A stretch of 64,000 bases of DNA from Kushneria avicenniae (GCF_900112585.1 NZ_FOLY01000002.1:62001-126000), one strand, 5' to 3'. Counted from the stretch's first letter, positions 35,592 through 44,860 are shown. Translations and numbers: made by a program. The notes: a model not told the origin generated them from the sequence alone.

Positions 35592-35760
35592 TATCTACAG
35601 CTATTCCAGCGATCCGCAATGATGATTAGTCTGTTAACGGACCATGCGCTAATGTTGATAACGATTCGAGCCGCCAGACTTGGATCGGTTTCGCTTTGCA
35701 TCCCTGATGCATTGGAACCCCCCTTTATTTCCCGCATGCTCGTCATGCGGGATTTTTTTT
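35592..35760 (+). other. intergenic segment with its own strong terminator; possible small RNA
   Basis: Between the BCCT 3' hairpin and the extensin gene lies a 169-base segment without a convincing protein gene. It ends in a strong intrinsic terminator (35730-35760). A second terminator so soon after the first suggests either read-through clean-up or a short separate transcript. I could not identify a promoter with confidence, and no known small RNA family was recognised. Confidence 0.3.
35730..35760 (+). terminator. strong intrinsic terminator
   Basis: CCCGCATG / CATGCGGG, perfect 8-bp stem extended by T-A, loop CTCGT, followed by eight Ts. Confidence 0.93.
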
Positions 35761-35785
35761 GTGTGCCGGCTCGGCAGGAGGGGAT

Positions 35786-36496
35786 GTGCGCGACGTCCTT
35801 TTGATCCTGCTGTTGATCCCGGGGTTGATCGCTGTCGGGCTCTGGCAGCAGTGGCCGGGCAGCGCGCGCGTGCCATCACAATTCAATCCCTTTGCCCCGT
35901 TCAATGTCGATGATCCGCTCAATGCGGTGACGCGTTTCAAGCTCAAGACACTGGATCAGGACCCACAGCGCTGTCTATCTGCGCTGGCCCGAGCGCGCAC
36001 ACAGGGGGCCATCGACTATGTGGAAGTGGGCAGCCCCGAGATCGGCGCGTGTCAGCTCCACGACGCCGTGCGGGTGCGCTCGACCTCGGTGCGCTTCAGC
36101 GCCAGCTTTCTGGCCAGCTGTCCGCTGGCGCTGTCCTGGGTGGTGTTTGAGCGACAGCGTCTGCAGCCCGCGGCGCGCGAAATATCGGGTCAGGACGTCG
36201 CTCGGGTGGATCACGTCGGCAGCTTTGCCTGTCGCAACGTCTACAACCGGGCCAGCGGCCGACGCAGCGAGCATGCCACGGCCGAGGCGTTTGATGTGAC
36301 CGGCTTTCGCCTGCAGGACGGCACCCGGATGACGGTGTCCGGGCACTGGCGTGATGAGGGGGCCAAAGGCGAGCTGTTGCGACGCGCCTTCAACGGCAGC
36401 TGTGATGTGTTCGGCAATTCGCTGGGGCCTGAATACAACGCCGCACACCGCGATCACTTCCATCTGGGCATGCGCGGCTACGGGCTCTGTCGTTAG
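35786..36496 (+). CDS. extensin-like C-terminal domain protein
   Basis: A 236-residue protein starting at GTG 35786, behind AGGAGGGG. An N-terminal hydrophobic helix (about residues 3-22) acts as signal anchor. The rest matches bacterial extensin-like C domains: paired cysteines (for example CLSALAR, GACQLHDAV, SFACRNVYNR, GSCDVFG) and the metal-site-like SEHATAEAFDV and DHFHLG motifs, which resemble D-Ala-D-Ala carboxypeptidase or VanY-type zinc sites. A periplasmic cell-wall peptidase role is plausible but unproven for this family. It follows a strong terminator and has no obvious operon partner. Confidence 0.85.
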   Translation: MRDVLLILLLIPGLIAVGLWQQWPGSARVPSQFNPFAPFNVDDPLNAVTRFKLKTLDQDPQRCLSALARARTQGAIDYVEVGSPEIGACQLHDAVRVRSTSVRFSASFLASCPLALSWVVFERQRLQPAAREISGQDVARVDHVGSFACRNVYNRASGRRSEHATAEAFDVTGFRLQDGTRMTVSGHWRDEGAKGELLRRAFNGSCDVFGNSLGPEYNAAHRDHFHLGMRGYGLCR

Positions 36497-36637
36497 CTCG
36501 CCAGGTCGCGCGACGACAGCGGGGCATACGCATCGTCACAAAAAGGGTGGTGCCACCGTTTTAAAGGCTGGCTATGGTATGAGGGCATTGGCTGCAAAAG
36601 CTGACTCCCCAACAACAGCCCCGAGGAGTTCTGCCGC

Positions 36638-36724
36638 ATGAGCACCGTCCGTTGGCGCGCCCACCCCAGGTTTGACTCTCCGTTGTGCACCAGGCGTCCC
36701 TCCATCGACAGAGGGCGTACATAA
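36638..36724 (+). CDS. possible 28-residue leader peptide
   Basis: An ATG with a good GAGGAG ribosome site opens a 28-codon frame (MSTVRWRAHPRFDS..., Arg-rich), whose TAA ends three bases before the ATG of the VOC gene. The close stop-start spacing suggests translational coupling, since the VOC start has only a distant AGAGGG. The composition is not clearly protein-like and the frame is short, so it may be chance. No family is recognised. Confidence 0.3.
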   Translation: MSTVRWRAHPRFDSPLCTRRPSIDRGRT

Positions 36725-36727
36725 TCC

Positions 36728-37141
36728 ATGTTTACCCATATTCAGCTTGGCGCGCGCGATCTTCCTCGTCTGGCGGCCTTTTACGATCATGTGCTGGCGC
36801 CGCTCGGACTGAATCGCCTCGACAGCGATCATGACGGCGGCCCACCCGATGCCATCTGGCACTATCCGGGTCAACATTGGCCGCTGTTCGTCATTCAGTA
36901 TCCCTTCAATGGCCTGCCGGCCACCTGGGGCAATGGCACTCAGATCAGCTTCATGGCGCCCAGCCGGGACAGCGTTGACGACGCCTTTCGTCGCGTCGTG
37001 GCCGGTGGCGGCGTCAGCGAAGGGCCGCCGGGCGTGCGCGACTGCTACGGGCCGGATTTTTATGCCGCCTACTGTCGTGATATCGAAGGCAACAAGCTCT
37101 GTTTCGTGCATGACAGCACGATGGGACCGACAGCGACATGA
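36728..37141 (+). CDS. VOC (glyoxalase/bleomycin-resistance) family protein
   Basis: A 137-residue single VOC domain protein. It opens MFTHIQLGARDLPRLAAFYDHVLAPLG, the standard first beta-alpha unit, and closes DFYAAYCRDIEGNKLCFVHD, where a metal-ligand Glu often sits. His4 could be the first metal ligand. Substrates in this superfamily are very diverse (lyases, dioxygenases, resistance proteins), so no reaction is assigned. It overlaps the next gene by four bases (ATGA), indicating a two-gene unit with a GST gene close behind. Confidence 0.85.
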   Translation: MFTHIQLGARDLPRLAAFYDHVLAPLGLNRLDSDHDGGPPDAIWHYPGQHWPLFVIQYPFNGLPATWGNGTQISFMAPSRDSVDDAFRRVVAGGGVSEGPPGVRDCYGPDFYAAYCRDIEGNKLCFVHDSTMGPTAT

Positions 37142-37395
37142 GCGATGTCAGTGAGCACGCCATTGCCGACACCCTGATGGCGCTGGCCCATCGTCGCGGT
37201 CGTGACAAGAGTTTCTGCCCGTCGGAAGCTGCGCGGACCCTGTTTGACGAGTCGCACTGGCGCGAGCACATGGCGGATGTTCGACAGGTGGCGGCCGATC
37301 TTGCACGTCAGGGCCGACTCGACATGCTCTCCCGGGGGAGTCTGCTGTCGCCGGATGTGGCGCATTCGGGACCGATACGTCTACGGTTGTGTTAA
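37138..37395 (+). CDS. DUF3253 protein
   Basis: An 85-residue cytoplasmic protein resembling DUF3253. It begins with an amphipathic helix (AIADTLMALAHRRG), then SFCPSEAARTLFDESHWREHMADVRQVAADLARQGRLDML, a winged-helix-like pattern, and a short C-terminal strand pair. The fold suggests nucleic-acid binding, but no function is known. It is coupled to the VOC gene by a four-base overlap. Confidence 0.75.
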   Translation: MSDVSEHAIADTLMALAHRRGRDKSFCPSEAARTLFDESHWREHMADVRQVAADLARQGRLDMLSRGSLLSPDVAHSGPIRLRLC

Positions 37396-37464
37396 ATCCT
37401 GCAAGCATCGCGTGTTCGTTGGTGAACATCGGATCGACAGGGCAGACACTCAGGGAGTAACCGC

Positions 37465-38118
37465 GTGAGCGATTTTGTTCTTTACGGCTTTGACGGCAGC
37501 ACCTACGTGCGCACGGTGCGCATGCTCTTCATGGAAAAAGGCGTGACCTACGATCAGGTCTCGGTTGATGTGCTCAAGGGCGAGACCCATACCCCCGAGC
37601 ACCTTCGCCGCCATCCCTTTGGCAAGGTGCCGGCACTGGAGACCGGCGGGCGCATTCTGTACGAAACCGACGCCATCGCCGAATTTCTGGAAGGGCACTT
37701 TCCCGCACCGGCACTGGTGCCACGTCAGCTGGATGACCGGGTCGACATGCGCCAGTGGGCAGCGGTGATCAACAACTACTATTACCAGGCCATGATCATG
37801 GAGCTGGCCTGGCAGCGCGTGATCAACCCGCTGTTGCAGCGTCCGGTCGATGAGACCGTGATTGCCGCCGCGCTGCCGAAGGTGCGTCATCAGTTTTCGC
37901 TGCTGGAGCAGTCGCTGGCCTCGCGCACCTGGCTGGTCGCCGGCCCCGTCTCCTATGTCGATTTCCTGCTGGCGCCGATCATGGCCTATGTGATGATGAC
38001 GCCGGAAGGGCGCGCGATCATGATGGATTTTCCCAATGTGCAGCGCTGGTGGGACAGCATCCAGCAGCGTGAAAGCTTCGAGCGCACCATCCCCGAGCGC
38101 TTTCGACACCAGGGCTGA
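37465..38118 (+). CDS. glutathione S-transferase family protein
   Basis: A 217-residue two-domain GST-like protein. The thioredoxin-like N-terminal half (FVLYGFDGSTYVRTVRMLFMEKGVTYDQVSV) includes a possible catalytic Ser/Tyr near residues 12-14 and the cis-proline motif GKVPALE; ILYETDAIAEFLE is the glutathione gamma-glutamyl contact region. The helical C-terminal half follows. It probably conjugates or reduces electrophiles with glutathione in the cytoplasm. It lies 69 bases after DUF3253 on the same strand, with an AGGGAGTAA ribosome site, and could be co-expressed with VOC and DUF3253. Confidence 0.9.
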   Translation: MSDFVLYGFDGSTYVRTVRMLFMEKGVTYDQVSVDVLKGETHTPEHLRRHPFGKVPALETGGRILYETDAIAEFLEGHFPAPALVPRQLDDRVDMRQWAAVINNYYYQAMIMELAWQRVINPLLQRPVDETVIAAALPKVRHQFSLLEQSLASRTWLVAGPVSYVDFLLAPIMAYVMMTPEGRAIMMDFPNVQRWWDSIQQRESFERTIPERFRHQG

Positions 38119-38284
38119 GTGTGCTGCCGATACGCCGGGCGTCGCTTGTGACTTCCCCCCCTTCAGGCAAGCGGGTATCCTGCACGGTTTTCCGACCTGA
38201 CGCAGCGCCATGACCACCGCGGGCGCTGACCTGTTGCTTGTCGAATGTCCTTGCTAAATGTTCATTGCTGAAAGGGGAGTGCCG

Positions 38285-38776
38285 ATGCAGCCGCGCGTGG
38301 GTGTGATCATGGGATCGAAGTCCGACTGGCCGGTCATGGAGCATGCCGTCAACATGCTGAGCCGTCTGGGCGTGGCATATGAGACGCGGGTGGTGTCGGC
38401 ACACCGCACGCCGGATCTGATGTTCGAATATGCCCGCACCGCCGCCGAGCGGGGCATTGAGGTGATCATTGCCGGCGCCGGCGGCGCCGCGCACCTGCCC
38501 GGCATGGTGGCCTCACAGACGCCGCTGCCCGTGCTGGGCGTACCGGTCGAGTCAAAGGCGCTCAAGGGCATGGACTCGTTGCTCTCGATTGCCCAGATGC
38601 CGGGCGGCATTGCCGTAGGCACGCTGGCGATCGGCAAGGCCGGTGCGACCAACGCGGGATTGCTGGCGGCCCAGATCATCGGCACGCACGACGCCGAGGT
38701 GCGTCGCGCTGTTGAGGACTTCCGCGCCGAGCAGACTCAAAGTGTGCTGGATAATCCTGACCCCAGCGCAGAATAG
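38285..38776 (+). CDS. purE: N5-carboxyaminoimidazole ribonucleotide mutase
   Basis: A 163-residue class I PurE. Substrate-site motifs [12 protein letters not shown] and [13 protein letters not shown] (with the catalytic His) are present, as is [13 protein letters not shown]. It moves the carboxyl group of N5-CAIR to give CAIR in purine synthesis, working with PurK encoded just downstream. The start at 38285 follows AAGGGGAG; the longer frame from 38258 lacks a site. No PurR operator was recognised upstream. Confidence 0.97.
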   Translation: MQPRVGVIMGSKSDWPVMEHAVNMLSRLGVAYETRVVSAHRTPDLMFEYARTAAERGIEVIIAGAGGAAHLPGMVASQTPLPVLGVPVESKALKGMDSLLSIAQMPGGIAVGTLAIGKAGATNAGLLAAQIIGTHDAEVRRAVEDFRAEQTQSVLDNPDPSAE

Positions 38777-38837
38777 AGTTTCCAGAAACAGTACTGGCGC
38801 AGATTCCTTTCCTTTACCCCCTGTTGATGAGTGAGAG

Positions 38838-39962
38838 ATGGCCATGCAGATCGGCATTCTGGGAGCGGGACAGCTCGGACGCATGATGGCGCTGGCGGGC
38901 CTGCCGCTGGGTCAGCAATTTACACTTCTCGATCCTGCTGGCACGCCCAGTGCCGGCATTGGTGAGATTCTCACCGGCAGCGATGACGCCACCCTGGAAG
39001 CGTTCATCGAGCGTACGGATGTGGTCACCTATGAATTCGAGCATCTGCCGGTCAAACTTCTGGAGCGTATCGAGCAGGTGCGCCCGGTCTATCCGTCAAG
39101 CCGCGCCATCGCGGTGTGCCAGCATCGCGCCAAGGAAAAAGCGTTATTCTCGCAGTTGAATATCCCGACGCCCGAGTATCGGCTGGTCGAGAGCGCCGAG
39201 GCGCTTGAGGCGGCCGCGCGTGAGCTGGGCTGCCCGGTGGTGGCCAAGTCCACGACAGAGGGCTATGACGGCAAGGGGCAGGCCGTTTTGCGTGCGCCCG
39301 AGCAGGCCGTTGAGGCGTGGCAGAGCATTGGCCATGATCAACTGGTGGTCGAGGCATTCGTGGACTTTGTGCGGGAAGTGTCGCTGATTGCCGTGCGCGG
39401 ACGCGATGGCGAGGTGCGCTCCTATCCGATGACGGAAAACCAGCACGAAGAGGGCATTCTGCGTTACTCGGTGGCGCCGCTGCCGGATGTCGATGCCGAG
39501 CTGCAGGCCACGGCGGATGGCTATATCCAGGCGCTGCTTGAAGAGCTGGACTATGTGGGCGTGCTGTCGCTGGAGCTTTTTCAGGCCCGCGACGGCAGGC
39601 TGCTGGCCAACGAGATGGCGCCCCGGGTGCATAACTCCGGGCACTGGACCATGAACGGCGCGGCCACCAGCCAGTTTGAAAACCATCTGCGCGCCATCGC
39701 CGGGTTGCCGCTGGGCGATACGAGCGCGCGCGGGCTGACCTGCATGGTCAATGTCATCGGTGAAGAGGGTGACAGCGCCGCGCTGCTGGCACTCGACGGC
39801 GTGCATCTGCATCGCTATGGCAAGTCGCCGCGAGCCGGGCGCAAGCTGGCCCACATCAACGTGGTGGCCGATGACTATTCAACGCTTTTGCAGCGCGTAC
39901 GCGCCGTGACTGCGCTGCTGCCGGGGGCGTTTGACAATACCATGCACTGGGACAACGTCTGA
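38838..39962 (+). CDS. purK: N5-carboxyaminoimidazole ribonucleotide synthase
   Basis: A 374-residue ATP-grasp enzyme that makes N5-CAIR from AIR, bicarbonate and ATP. It starts MAMQIGILGAGQLGRMM, and has VVAKSTTEGYDGKGQ (ATP lid), ELFQARDGRLLANEMAPRVHNSGHWT (metal and substrate site). It is 61 bases after purE, forming a purEK operon. Starts at 38838 and 38844 are both possible; the latter has slightly better spacing to GAG. Confidence 0.97.
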   Translation: MAMQIGILGAGQLGRMMALAGLPLGQQFTLLDPAGTPSAGIGEILTGSDDATLEAFIERTDVVTYEFEHLPVKLLERIEQVRPVYPSSRAIAVCQHRAKEKALFSQLNIPTPEYRLVESAEALEAAARELGCPVVAKSTTEGYDGKGQAVLRAPEQAVEAWQSIGHDQLVVEAFVDFVREVSLIAVRGRDGEVRSYPMTENQHEEGILRYSVAPLPDVDAELQATADGYIQALLEELDYVGVLSLELFQARDGRLLANEMAPRVHNSGHWTMNGAATSQFENHLRAIAGLPLGDTSARGLTCMVNVIGEEGDSAALLALDGVHLHRYGKSPRAGRKLAHINVVADDYSTLLQRVRAVTALLPGAFDNTMHWDNV

Positions 39963-40245
39963 CGTTTTGTCTCTCGAAACGCCCTTTCCGGGCGTGCTGC
40001 CGGAGCCTTCACCTCCTGCAGCGCGCCCGTGACCCGTCAACTCCCCGCTTTGCTCTCCTTCCTTTTCTCTCCCTCATGCGTCATCGCCTGTGATATTCGC
40101 CCACATATCAGGCAGTCACTTGATCAGAGCATGGTGATCTTTCGCTTGTCGGCGTTTCAGGGCCATGGGCATACTGAAAGGTTCCTGACGGCGTCACCAC
40201 TGCATGGCGCCTCAATCTGCCCAGCCTCATCTCAAGGAGAGGGTG

Positions 40246-41451
40246 ATGCCCTATACCGTGCCTGATATCGAACCCCTGGAAAGCATTCTGCCCGAAGAGC
40301 CGCTGCTCATGATGGGCGCGGGCCCTGTGCCCATTCCGGCCCGGGTCGCGGCGGCCAACGGTATCGTCATCAACCATCTGGGCGACACCATGGCGCGTAT
40401 CATCGAGCAGATGAAAGCGATGTCGCGCTATGTTTTTCAGACCGAATCGCGCCATATTCTGGGCGTGGCAGGGCCCGGTTCGGCGGCGATGGAAATGGCG
40501 GTCATCAATCTGGTCGACCCCGGCACCCGCGTACTGACAGTCAATAACGGCTTTTTCAGCAGCCGGCTGGGCGAGATGGCCCGTCGGGCCGGTGGCGACG
40601 TCATGGAGATGGATGCGGGCGTGGCCAGCGCTGCCGATGAAACCGCCGTTGCCGAAGCGATTCGCGCACACCGTCCGCGCGTGCTGACCATCGTGCAGGG
40701 GGAGACCTCCAGCACCGTGTTCAATCATGCGCTGCCGGCGATCTGCCGGGCCGCCGCCGAGGCTGATTGTCTGGTGGTCTGTGACGCGGTCTGTACATTG
40801 AGCACCATGCCGCTGGAGATGGATGCCTGGGGCGTGGATGTCGTGATTACCGGCGGTCAGAAGGGTCTCAGCTCGATTCCCGGGGTGTCACTGATCGCCT
40901 TTTCCGATCGGGCCTGGCAGGTGATCGAGGGGCGCGAACGTTCCCTGACGCACTGGTGTCTGGATGCCAGGCTCGCACATCAGTTCTGGTACAACAAGTC
41001 GTATCACTATACCGCCCCGGTGTCCGGCATTCTGGCACTGCATGAGGCACTGAGGCTGGTGTGTCAGGAAACTCTGCCCCGGCGCTTTGATCGACATCTG
41101 CGCTGTTCCAGAGCGCTACAGGCCGGTATCGAAGGGCTGGGATTGAAGCTCTACATTGACGGGCCGTCGCGACTGAATTCGGTAGTGGGGATTCATTTGC
41201 CCGAGGGGCTGGCACAGACGGACCTGATGCAGCACATCTCCCGCCATCACGGGGTGGAAATTTCCGGGGCCTTCGGGGCCAATATCGTGCGTATTGGTCA
41301 GATGGGCGAGCAGTGCCGGACACATCACCTTTTCCGCACGCTTCACGCTCTGGGCACCAGCGTGCGCTCGCTGGGCCATCAGGTTGACGTGTCGGCCGGT
41401 GTGGCGGCGCTGGAGCTGGCGCTTGCCGACTACAAACCGGTATTTGCCTGA
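40246..41451 (+). CDS. class V PLP-dependent aminotransferase (alanine-glyoxylate / pyridoxamine-pyruvate type)
   Basis: A 401-residue fold type I PLP enzyme. The N-terminal MMGAGPVPIPARVAAANG matches the alanine-glyoxylate aminotransferase group. DAVCTLSTMPLEMDAWGVDVVITGGQKGL contains the PLP aspartate and Schiff-base lysine (GGQKGLSSIPG). The start at 40246 has AAGGAGAGG. Group members act on alanine/glyoxylate, serine, or pyridoxamine/pyruvate; sequence alone does not decide. A 283-base gap with no gene precedes it, so it has its own promoter. It runs convergently with the TAXI permease gene, with a strong hairpin between. Confidence 0.85.
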   Translation: MPYTVPDIEPLESILPEEPLLMMGAGPVPIPARVAAANGIVINHLGDTMARIIEQMKAMSRYVFQTESRHILGVAGPGSAAMEMAVINLVDPGTRVLTVNNGFFSSRLGEMARRAGGDVMEMDAGVASAADETAVAEAIRAHRPRVLTIVQGETSSTVFNHALPAICRAAAEADCLVVCDAVCTLSTMPLEMDAWGVDVVITGGQKGLSSIPGVSLIAFSDRAWQVIEGRERSLTHWCLDARLAHQFWYNKSYHYTAPVSGILALHEALRLVCQETLPRRFDRHLRCSRALQAGIEGLGLKLYIDGPSRLNSVVGIHLPEGLAQTDLMQHISRHHGVEISGAFGANIVRIGQMGEQCRTHHLFRTLHALGTSVRSLGHQVDVSAGVAALELALADYKPVFA

Positions 41452-41477
41452 GCGCTCGAAATAATGAAAAAGGTAAT

Positions 41478-41508
41478 GAAAGGGGCCCCGCAGTGCGGGG
41501 CCCCTTTC
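41478..41508. terminator. bidirectional hairpin between aminotransferase and TAXI permease
   Basis: A perfect 14-bp stem GAAAGGGGCCCCGC / GCGGGGCCCCTTTC with loop AGT separates two convergent genes. T runs are short, but the stem is very stable. Confidence 0.75.
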
Positions 41509-41530
41509 GTTGCCGGCATATCTCTTCGCT

Positions 41531-43708
41531 TCAGGAAGCGGTCGCCATTGTCGGCGGATTGTCGTTGTGGGGACCGCGGCGCTGCATGACGACCAGCCCG
41601 GCCGCGATGGCGATACCGGCCAGGTCGGTATAGATACCGCCGTAGATCATGCACAGCGCACCGAAGAACATCACCACCCGCTGCCACACCTTTACCGGGC
41701 CGAAGAACCACGCCTGCACGGTGGCCGACAGCAGCACGATGCCCATGATGGCGGTGATGCCGACGCGGGCGATCTGCAGCCAACTCCCCTCCATCAGCAT
41801 GGCCGGGCTGTAGAAGAACATGAAAGGCACGATGAAGGCCGCCAGACCGATCTTGAACGAGGCCACCGAGGTGCCCATGGCGTTGTCGCCGGAGATGCCC
41901 GCCGCGGCGTAGGAGGCCAGCGCCACCGGCGGCGTGATTGCCGAGACCACCGCGAAGTAGAACACGAAAAAGTGGGCCACCAGCGGCTGAATACCGATAC
42001 CGATCAGACCCGGTGCCACCACCGAGGCGGCCACTGCATAGGCGGCGGTGGTAGGCATGCCCATGCCCAGCAGAATGCTGATCAGCATGGCGAAGAACAG
42101 TGCCAGCAGCTGGCTGACGCCGGCCAGTCCCAGCAGTAGTGAGGAGAAGCGCGCGCCCACCCCGGTGAGGCCGATAACGCCGACGATCAGACCGGCGCAG
42201 GCACACACCGCGATGATCTGGATCGACATCGTACCGCCCAGCTGCAGGGCGCGCAGGATCGCCGCCGGCCCCATCCTGTTGGGCGAAATCCAGCTGACGA
42301 TGGCCGCCGAAGCGGTCGCCAGGGTGCCGGCGCGGATCACCGAATAGCCCATGAACAGCGCTGCCACCAGGATGATGATGGGCGCGAACAGATAGGCGTG
42401 GCGTGCCAGTTTGGAGAACTTCGGGATCTCGTCGCGGGTCATGCCGCGCATGCCCTTGCGCGCGGCCTCGAAGTCGACCATGAAGTAGACCGAGGCGAAG
42501 TAGAGAATGGCCGGAATCACCGCCGCGATGGCGATTTCGGTGTAGGGGATACCGGTGATCTCGGCCATGATGAAAGCGCCCGCGCCCATGATCGGCGGCA
42601 TGATCTGCCCGCCGGTAGAGGCGGCGGCCTCGATGGCGCCGGCGCTGCGGCCGGGATAGCCGACCTTTTTCATCAGCGGAATGGTCAGCGAACCGGTGGA
42701 GACCACGTTACCGGCGCTGGTGCCGTTGATCATGCCCATCAGGCCGGAGGCGAAGATCGATACCTTGGCTGGGCCGCCACGCGCGCGACCGGCGGCAGCG
42801 AAAGCGAAATTGACGAAGTAGTCGCCTACCTTCGAGGCCTGCAGGAAGGCGGCGAAGATAATGAACAAAATGATGTAGGTCGAGGAGACCGCAGTGGTGG
42901 GCCCCAGTACGCCGGCGTCGGTGTAGACCTGACTGAAGAAGCGGTTGAGCGACAGCCCCGGATAGCCCAGAAAGCCCGGCAGGGCAGGGCCGGCGAAGAC
43001 ATAGGCGATAAAGATGGCGGCGATGGCCACCAGCGCCATGCCGGCCACGCGTCGGGTCAGCTCCAGAATCAGCAGTGAGCCGGCGATCGCCGCCCAGCTG
43101 ATGCCGATGGGGGCGAAGGCAGTGCCGGTCGAGGCGCGCAGCGGCGAGTTGAACATCAGCAGCAGATAGCTGGAGGCGGCGGCGGCGCACACCATCAGCA
43201 CCAGCTCGGTGATCGGCAGGCTGCCACGCGGACGGCGAATCAGCCAGGAGAGCACGATAGCGCCCGCCGTGGCGGCGATCAGCGGCGCACCGAAGTGCCA
43301 GGTCTCGACCGCCGGGTCGATGCGCATGGCGCCGCCGGCCATGCTCTGGCGCATCAGCACGACCTGCACCAGCGCGTAGAGTGCGGACAGCAGCAGCAGG
43401 CCGGCGAGGCCATCGAGCCAGCGCGGCGAGGCCTTCTGGCCGTCTTCGGCAAAGCGCGCCCCGGTATAGAGGCCAAAGCCGAGAATCAGCGCGCCGCAGA
43501 CGTGCAGGATACGAAACGTCCAGGTCTCGATCGGATAGACGTTGAGCGAGATCAGATGAAAGCTGGTATAGGCCACGGCCATGGCGGCGAACAGCCACCA
43601 CAGCCAGCCGGAGAAGACACGGCGCCCCGGCTCGACGACGTCGTTGTCGACCCCATCGGCGATGATCATGTCATCTTCCGGCTTCTGATCTTTATGTGGG
43701 TTGGACAT
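41531..43708 (-). CDS. TRAP transporter fused permease, TAXI type (system 2)
   Basis: A 725-residue polytopic protein with the small and large TRAP subunits fused. The first ~200 residues include WTFRILHVCGALILGFGLY and other small-domain helices. The DctM part has GLMGMINGTSAGNVVSTGSLTIPLMKK, STGGQIMPPIMGAGAFIMAE and GMGMPTTAAY. It differs clearly from the fused permease of system 1 (for example the SAGNV versus SAIANV region). It begins 61 bases after the TAXI binding-protein gene, with GAGG ahead of the ATG. No DUF1850 gene is present in this operon. It should import a small anionic solute with sodium. Confidence 0.93.
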   Translation of the reverse strand: MSNPHKDQKPEDDMIIADGVDNDVVEPGRRVFSGWLWWLFAAMAVAYTSFHLISLNVYPIETWTFRILHVCGALILGFGLYTGARFAEDGQKASPRWLDGLAGLLLLSALYALVQVVLMRQSMAGGAMRIDPAVETWHFGAPLIAATAGAIVLSWLIRRPRGSLPITELVLMVCAAAASSYLLLMFNSPLRASTGTAFAPIGISWAAIAGSLLILELTRRVAGMALVAIAAIFIAYVFAGPALPGFLGYPGLSLNRFFSQVYTDAGVLGPTTAVSSTYIILFIIFAAFLQASKVGDYFVNFAFAAAGRARGGPAKVSIFASGLMGMINGTSAGNVVSTGSLTIPLMKKVGYPGRSAGAIEAAASTGGQIMPPIMGAGAFIMAEITGIPYTEIAIAAVIPAILYFASVYFMVDFEAARKGMRGMTRDEIPKFSKLARHAYLFAPIIILVAALFMGYSVIRAGTLATASAAIVSWISPNRMGPAAILRALQLGGTMSIQIIAVCACAGLIVGVIGLTGVGARFSSLLLGLAGVSQLLALFFAMLISILLGMGMPTTAAYAVAASVVAPGLIGIGIQPLVAHFFVFYFAVVSAITPPVALASYAAAGISGDNAMGTSVASFKIGLAAFIVPFMFFYSPAMLMEGSWLQIARVGITAIMGIVLLSATVQAWFFGPVKVWQRVVMFFGALCMIYGGIYTDLAGIAIAAGLVVMQRRGPHNDNPPTMATAS

Positions 43709-43769
43709 GGTGTGTTACCTCGAATGAGTCGAAAAACGGCGCCGCCCCGCACCGGAGCGGCGACGCGTG

Positions 43770-44783
43770 TTACTGACGGATCAGCGACGGATCGATCTCA
43801 TGGCCGTTCTCCTCGTACCAGCGCACGGCACCCGGGTGATAGGGCAGCACGGTGTTGTACTCAAGGTTCTCCGGCACGCTGTTGGCGGCGCTGCGGTGGA
43901 TATCGCGCATGCGGTCGTTGTTCTCCATGCTCACCTTGACGATCTGGTAGACGAACTCTTCCGGCAGATCGCAGTTGGCAATGGTGAAGTTCCACATCGA
44001 CACCGCCTGCAGGTCGTGATCGAGGGTGCTGTAGGTGCTGGCCGGAATGGTGAACGGCGCGACAGGGAAGTCGTCGACGATTTTTTCCTGTTGTGCGTCG
44101 GAGAACTCGATGAAATTGACACCGGTCTGTACTTCCAGCTGACTGACCGCCGGGATGGGGATGCCGGCCGCAAAGGCGACCACGTCGATCAGACCATCCT
44201 GCAGCTGGCTGCCGAGATCGGACCAGCCGCCGTTGCGACGTTCATAATCGACACCCAGTTCGGAGAGGATCGCCGGAAAGTAGGTGTCGGAGGTCGATGC
44301 TGCCGGGCCGAAGCCGATGCGCGCGCCGTCAGGAATTTCGTCGATGCTGTCGATACCACTGCTGGAAAGGGCGGCGATCGAGAAAGGCGTTTCATACATG
44401 GGGAACAGCGCACAGACGTTGTCCATCTTCATGCCCGGTGCCAGCGGACTCTCGCCGTTGAGCGCCTGAGCGGCGGGGCCCATGGTGGTCAGCCCCAGTG
44501 CCACGTCACCGCTATGAACCAGCGCCATGTTCTGGGTCGGGCCGCCGGTGATCTCGCCCCCACCGGAAACGCCCAGTTCATCGGCGATCAGATTGGCCCA
44601 GCCGGAACCATAAACGTAGTAGGTACCGCCCTGGCTGGCAGTGGCGACGGTGATGCTGTCTGGCCAGTCGCTGCGATCCACGCTGTCGCTGGCCTGGGCT
44701 GCGCCGACGGTGGTCAGCGATATCGCAGTAGTCACGGAGGCCGCGACAGTCAGGGCAAGAGTATTGCGTGACAGAGTTGGCAT
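43770..44783 (-). CDS. TAXI-family TRAP substrate-binding protein (system 2)
   Basis: A 337-residue periplasmic TAXI protein. The signal peptide ends ...AAQA before SDSVDRSDWP; there is no lipobox, unlike system 1. Motifs are ITVATASQGGTYYVYGSGWANLI at the start of the mature protein and the C-terminal LPYHPGAVRWYEENG. The start at 44783 follows GGGAG. It is the first gene downstream of a sigma-54 promoter at 44861-44875 and two enhancer-like dyads, with DctB/DctD-type regulators encoded next door on the same strand, so expression is probably induced by its ligand. The ligand is unknown. Confidence 0.93.
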   Translation of the reverse strand: MPTLSRNTLALTVAASVTTAISLTTVGAAQASDSVDRSDWPDSITVATASQGGTYYVYGSGWANLIADELGVSGGGEITGGPTQNMALVHSGDVALGLTTMGPAAQALNGESPLAPGMKMDNVCALFPMYETPFSIAALSSSGIDSIDEIPDGARIGFGPAASTSDTYFPAILSELGVDYERRNGGWSDLGSQLQDGLIDVVAFAAGIPIPAVSQLEVQTGVNFIEFSDAQQEKIVDDFPVAPFTIPASTYSTLDHDLQAVSMWNFTIANCDLPEEFVYQIVKVSMENNDRMRDIHRSAANSVPENLEYNTVLPYHPGAVRWYEENGHEIDPSLIRQ

Positions 44784-44860
44784 GATGGAGCTCCCGTTAT
44801 GATTGGACTTTTTTGAAGGACACCGACCAGGGCGTCGGTGTGCATCACGCCTCAGGAGGG

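Noticed and set aside
35619-35804. 61-codon plus frame between BCCT and extensin genes
   Set aside because: It spans a strong intrinsic terminator and the extensin ribosome site, so it cannot be a normal gene.
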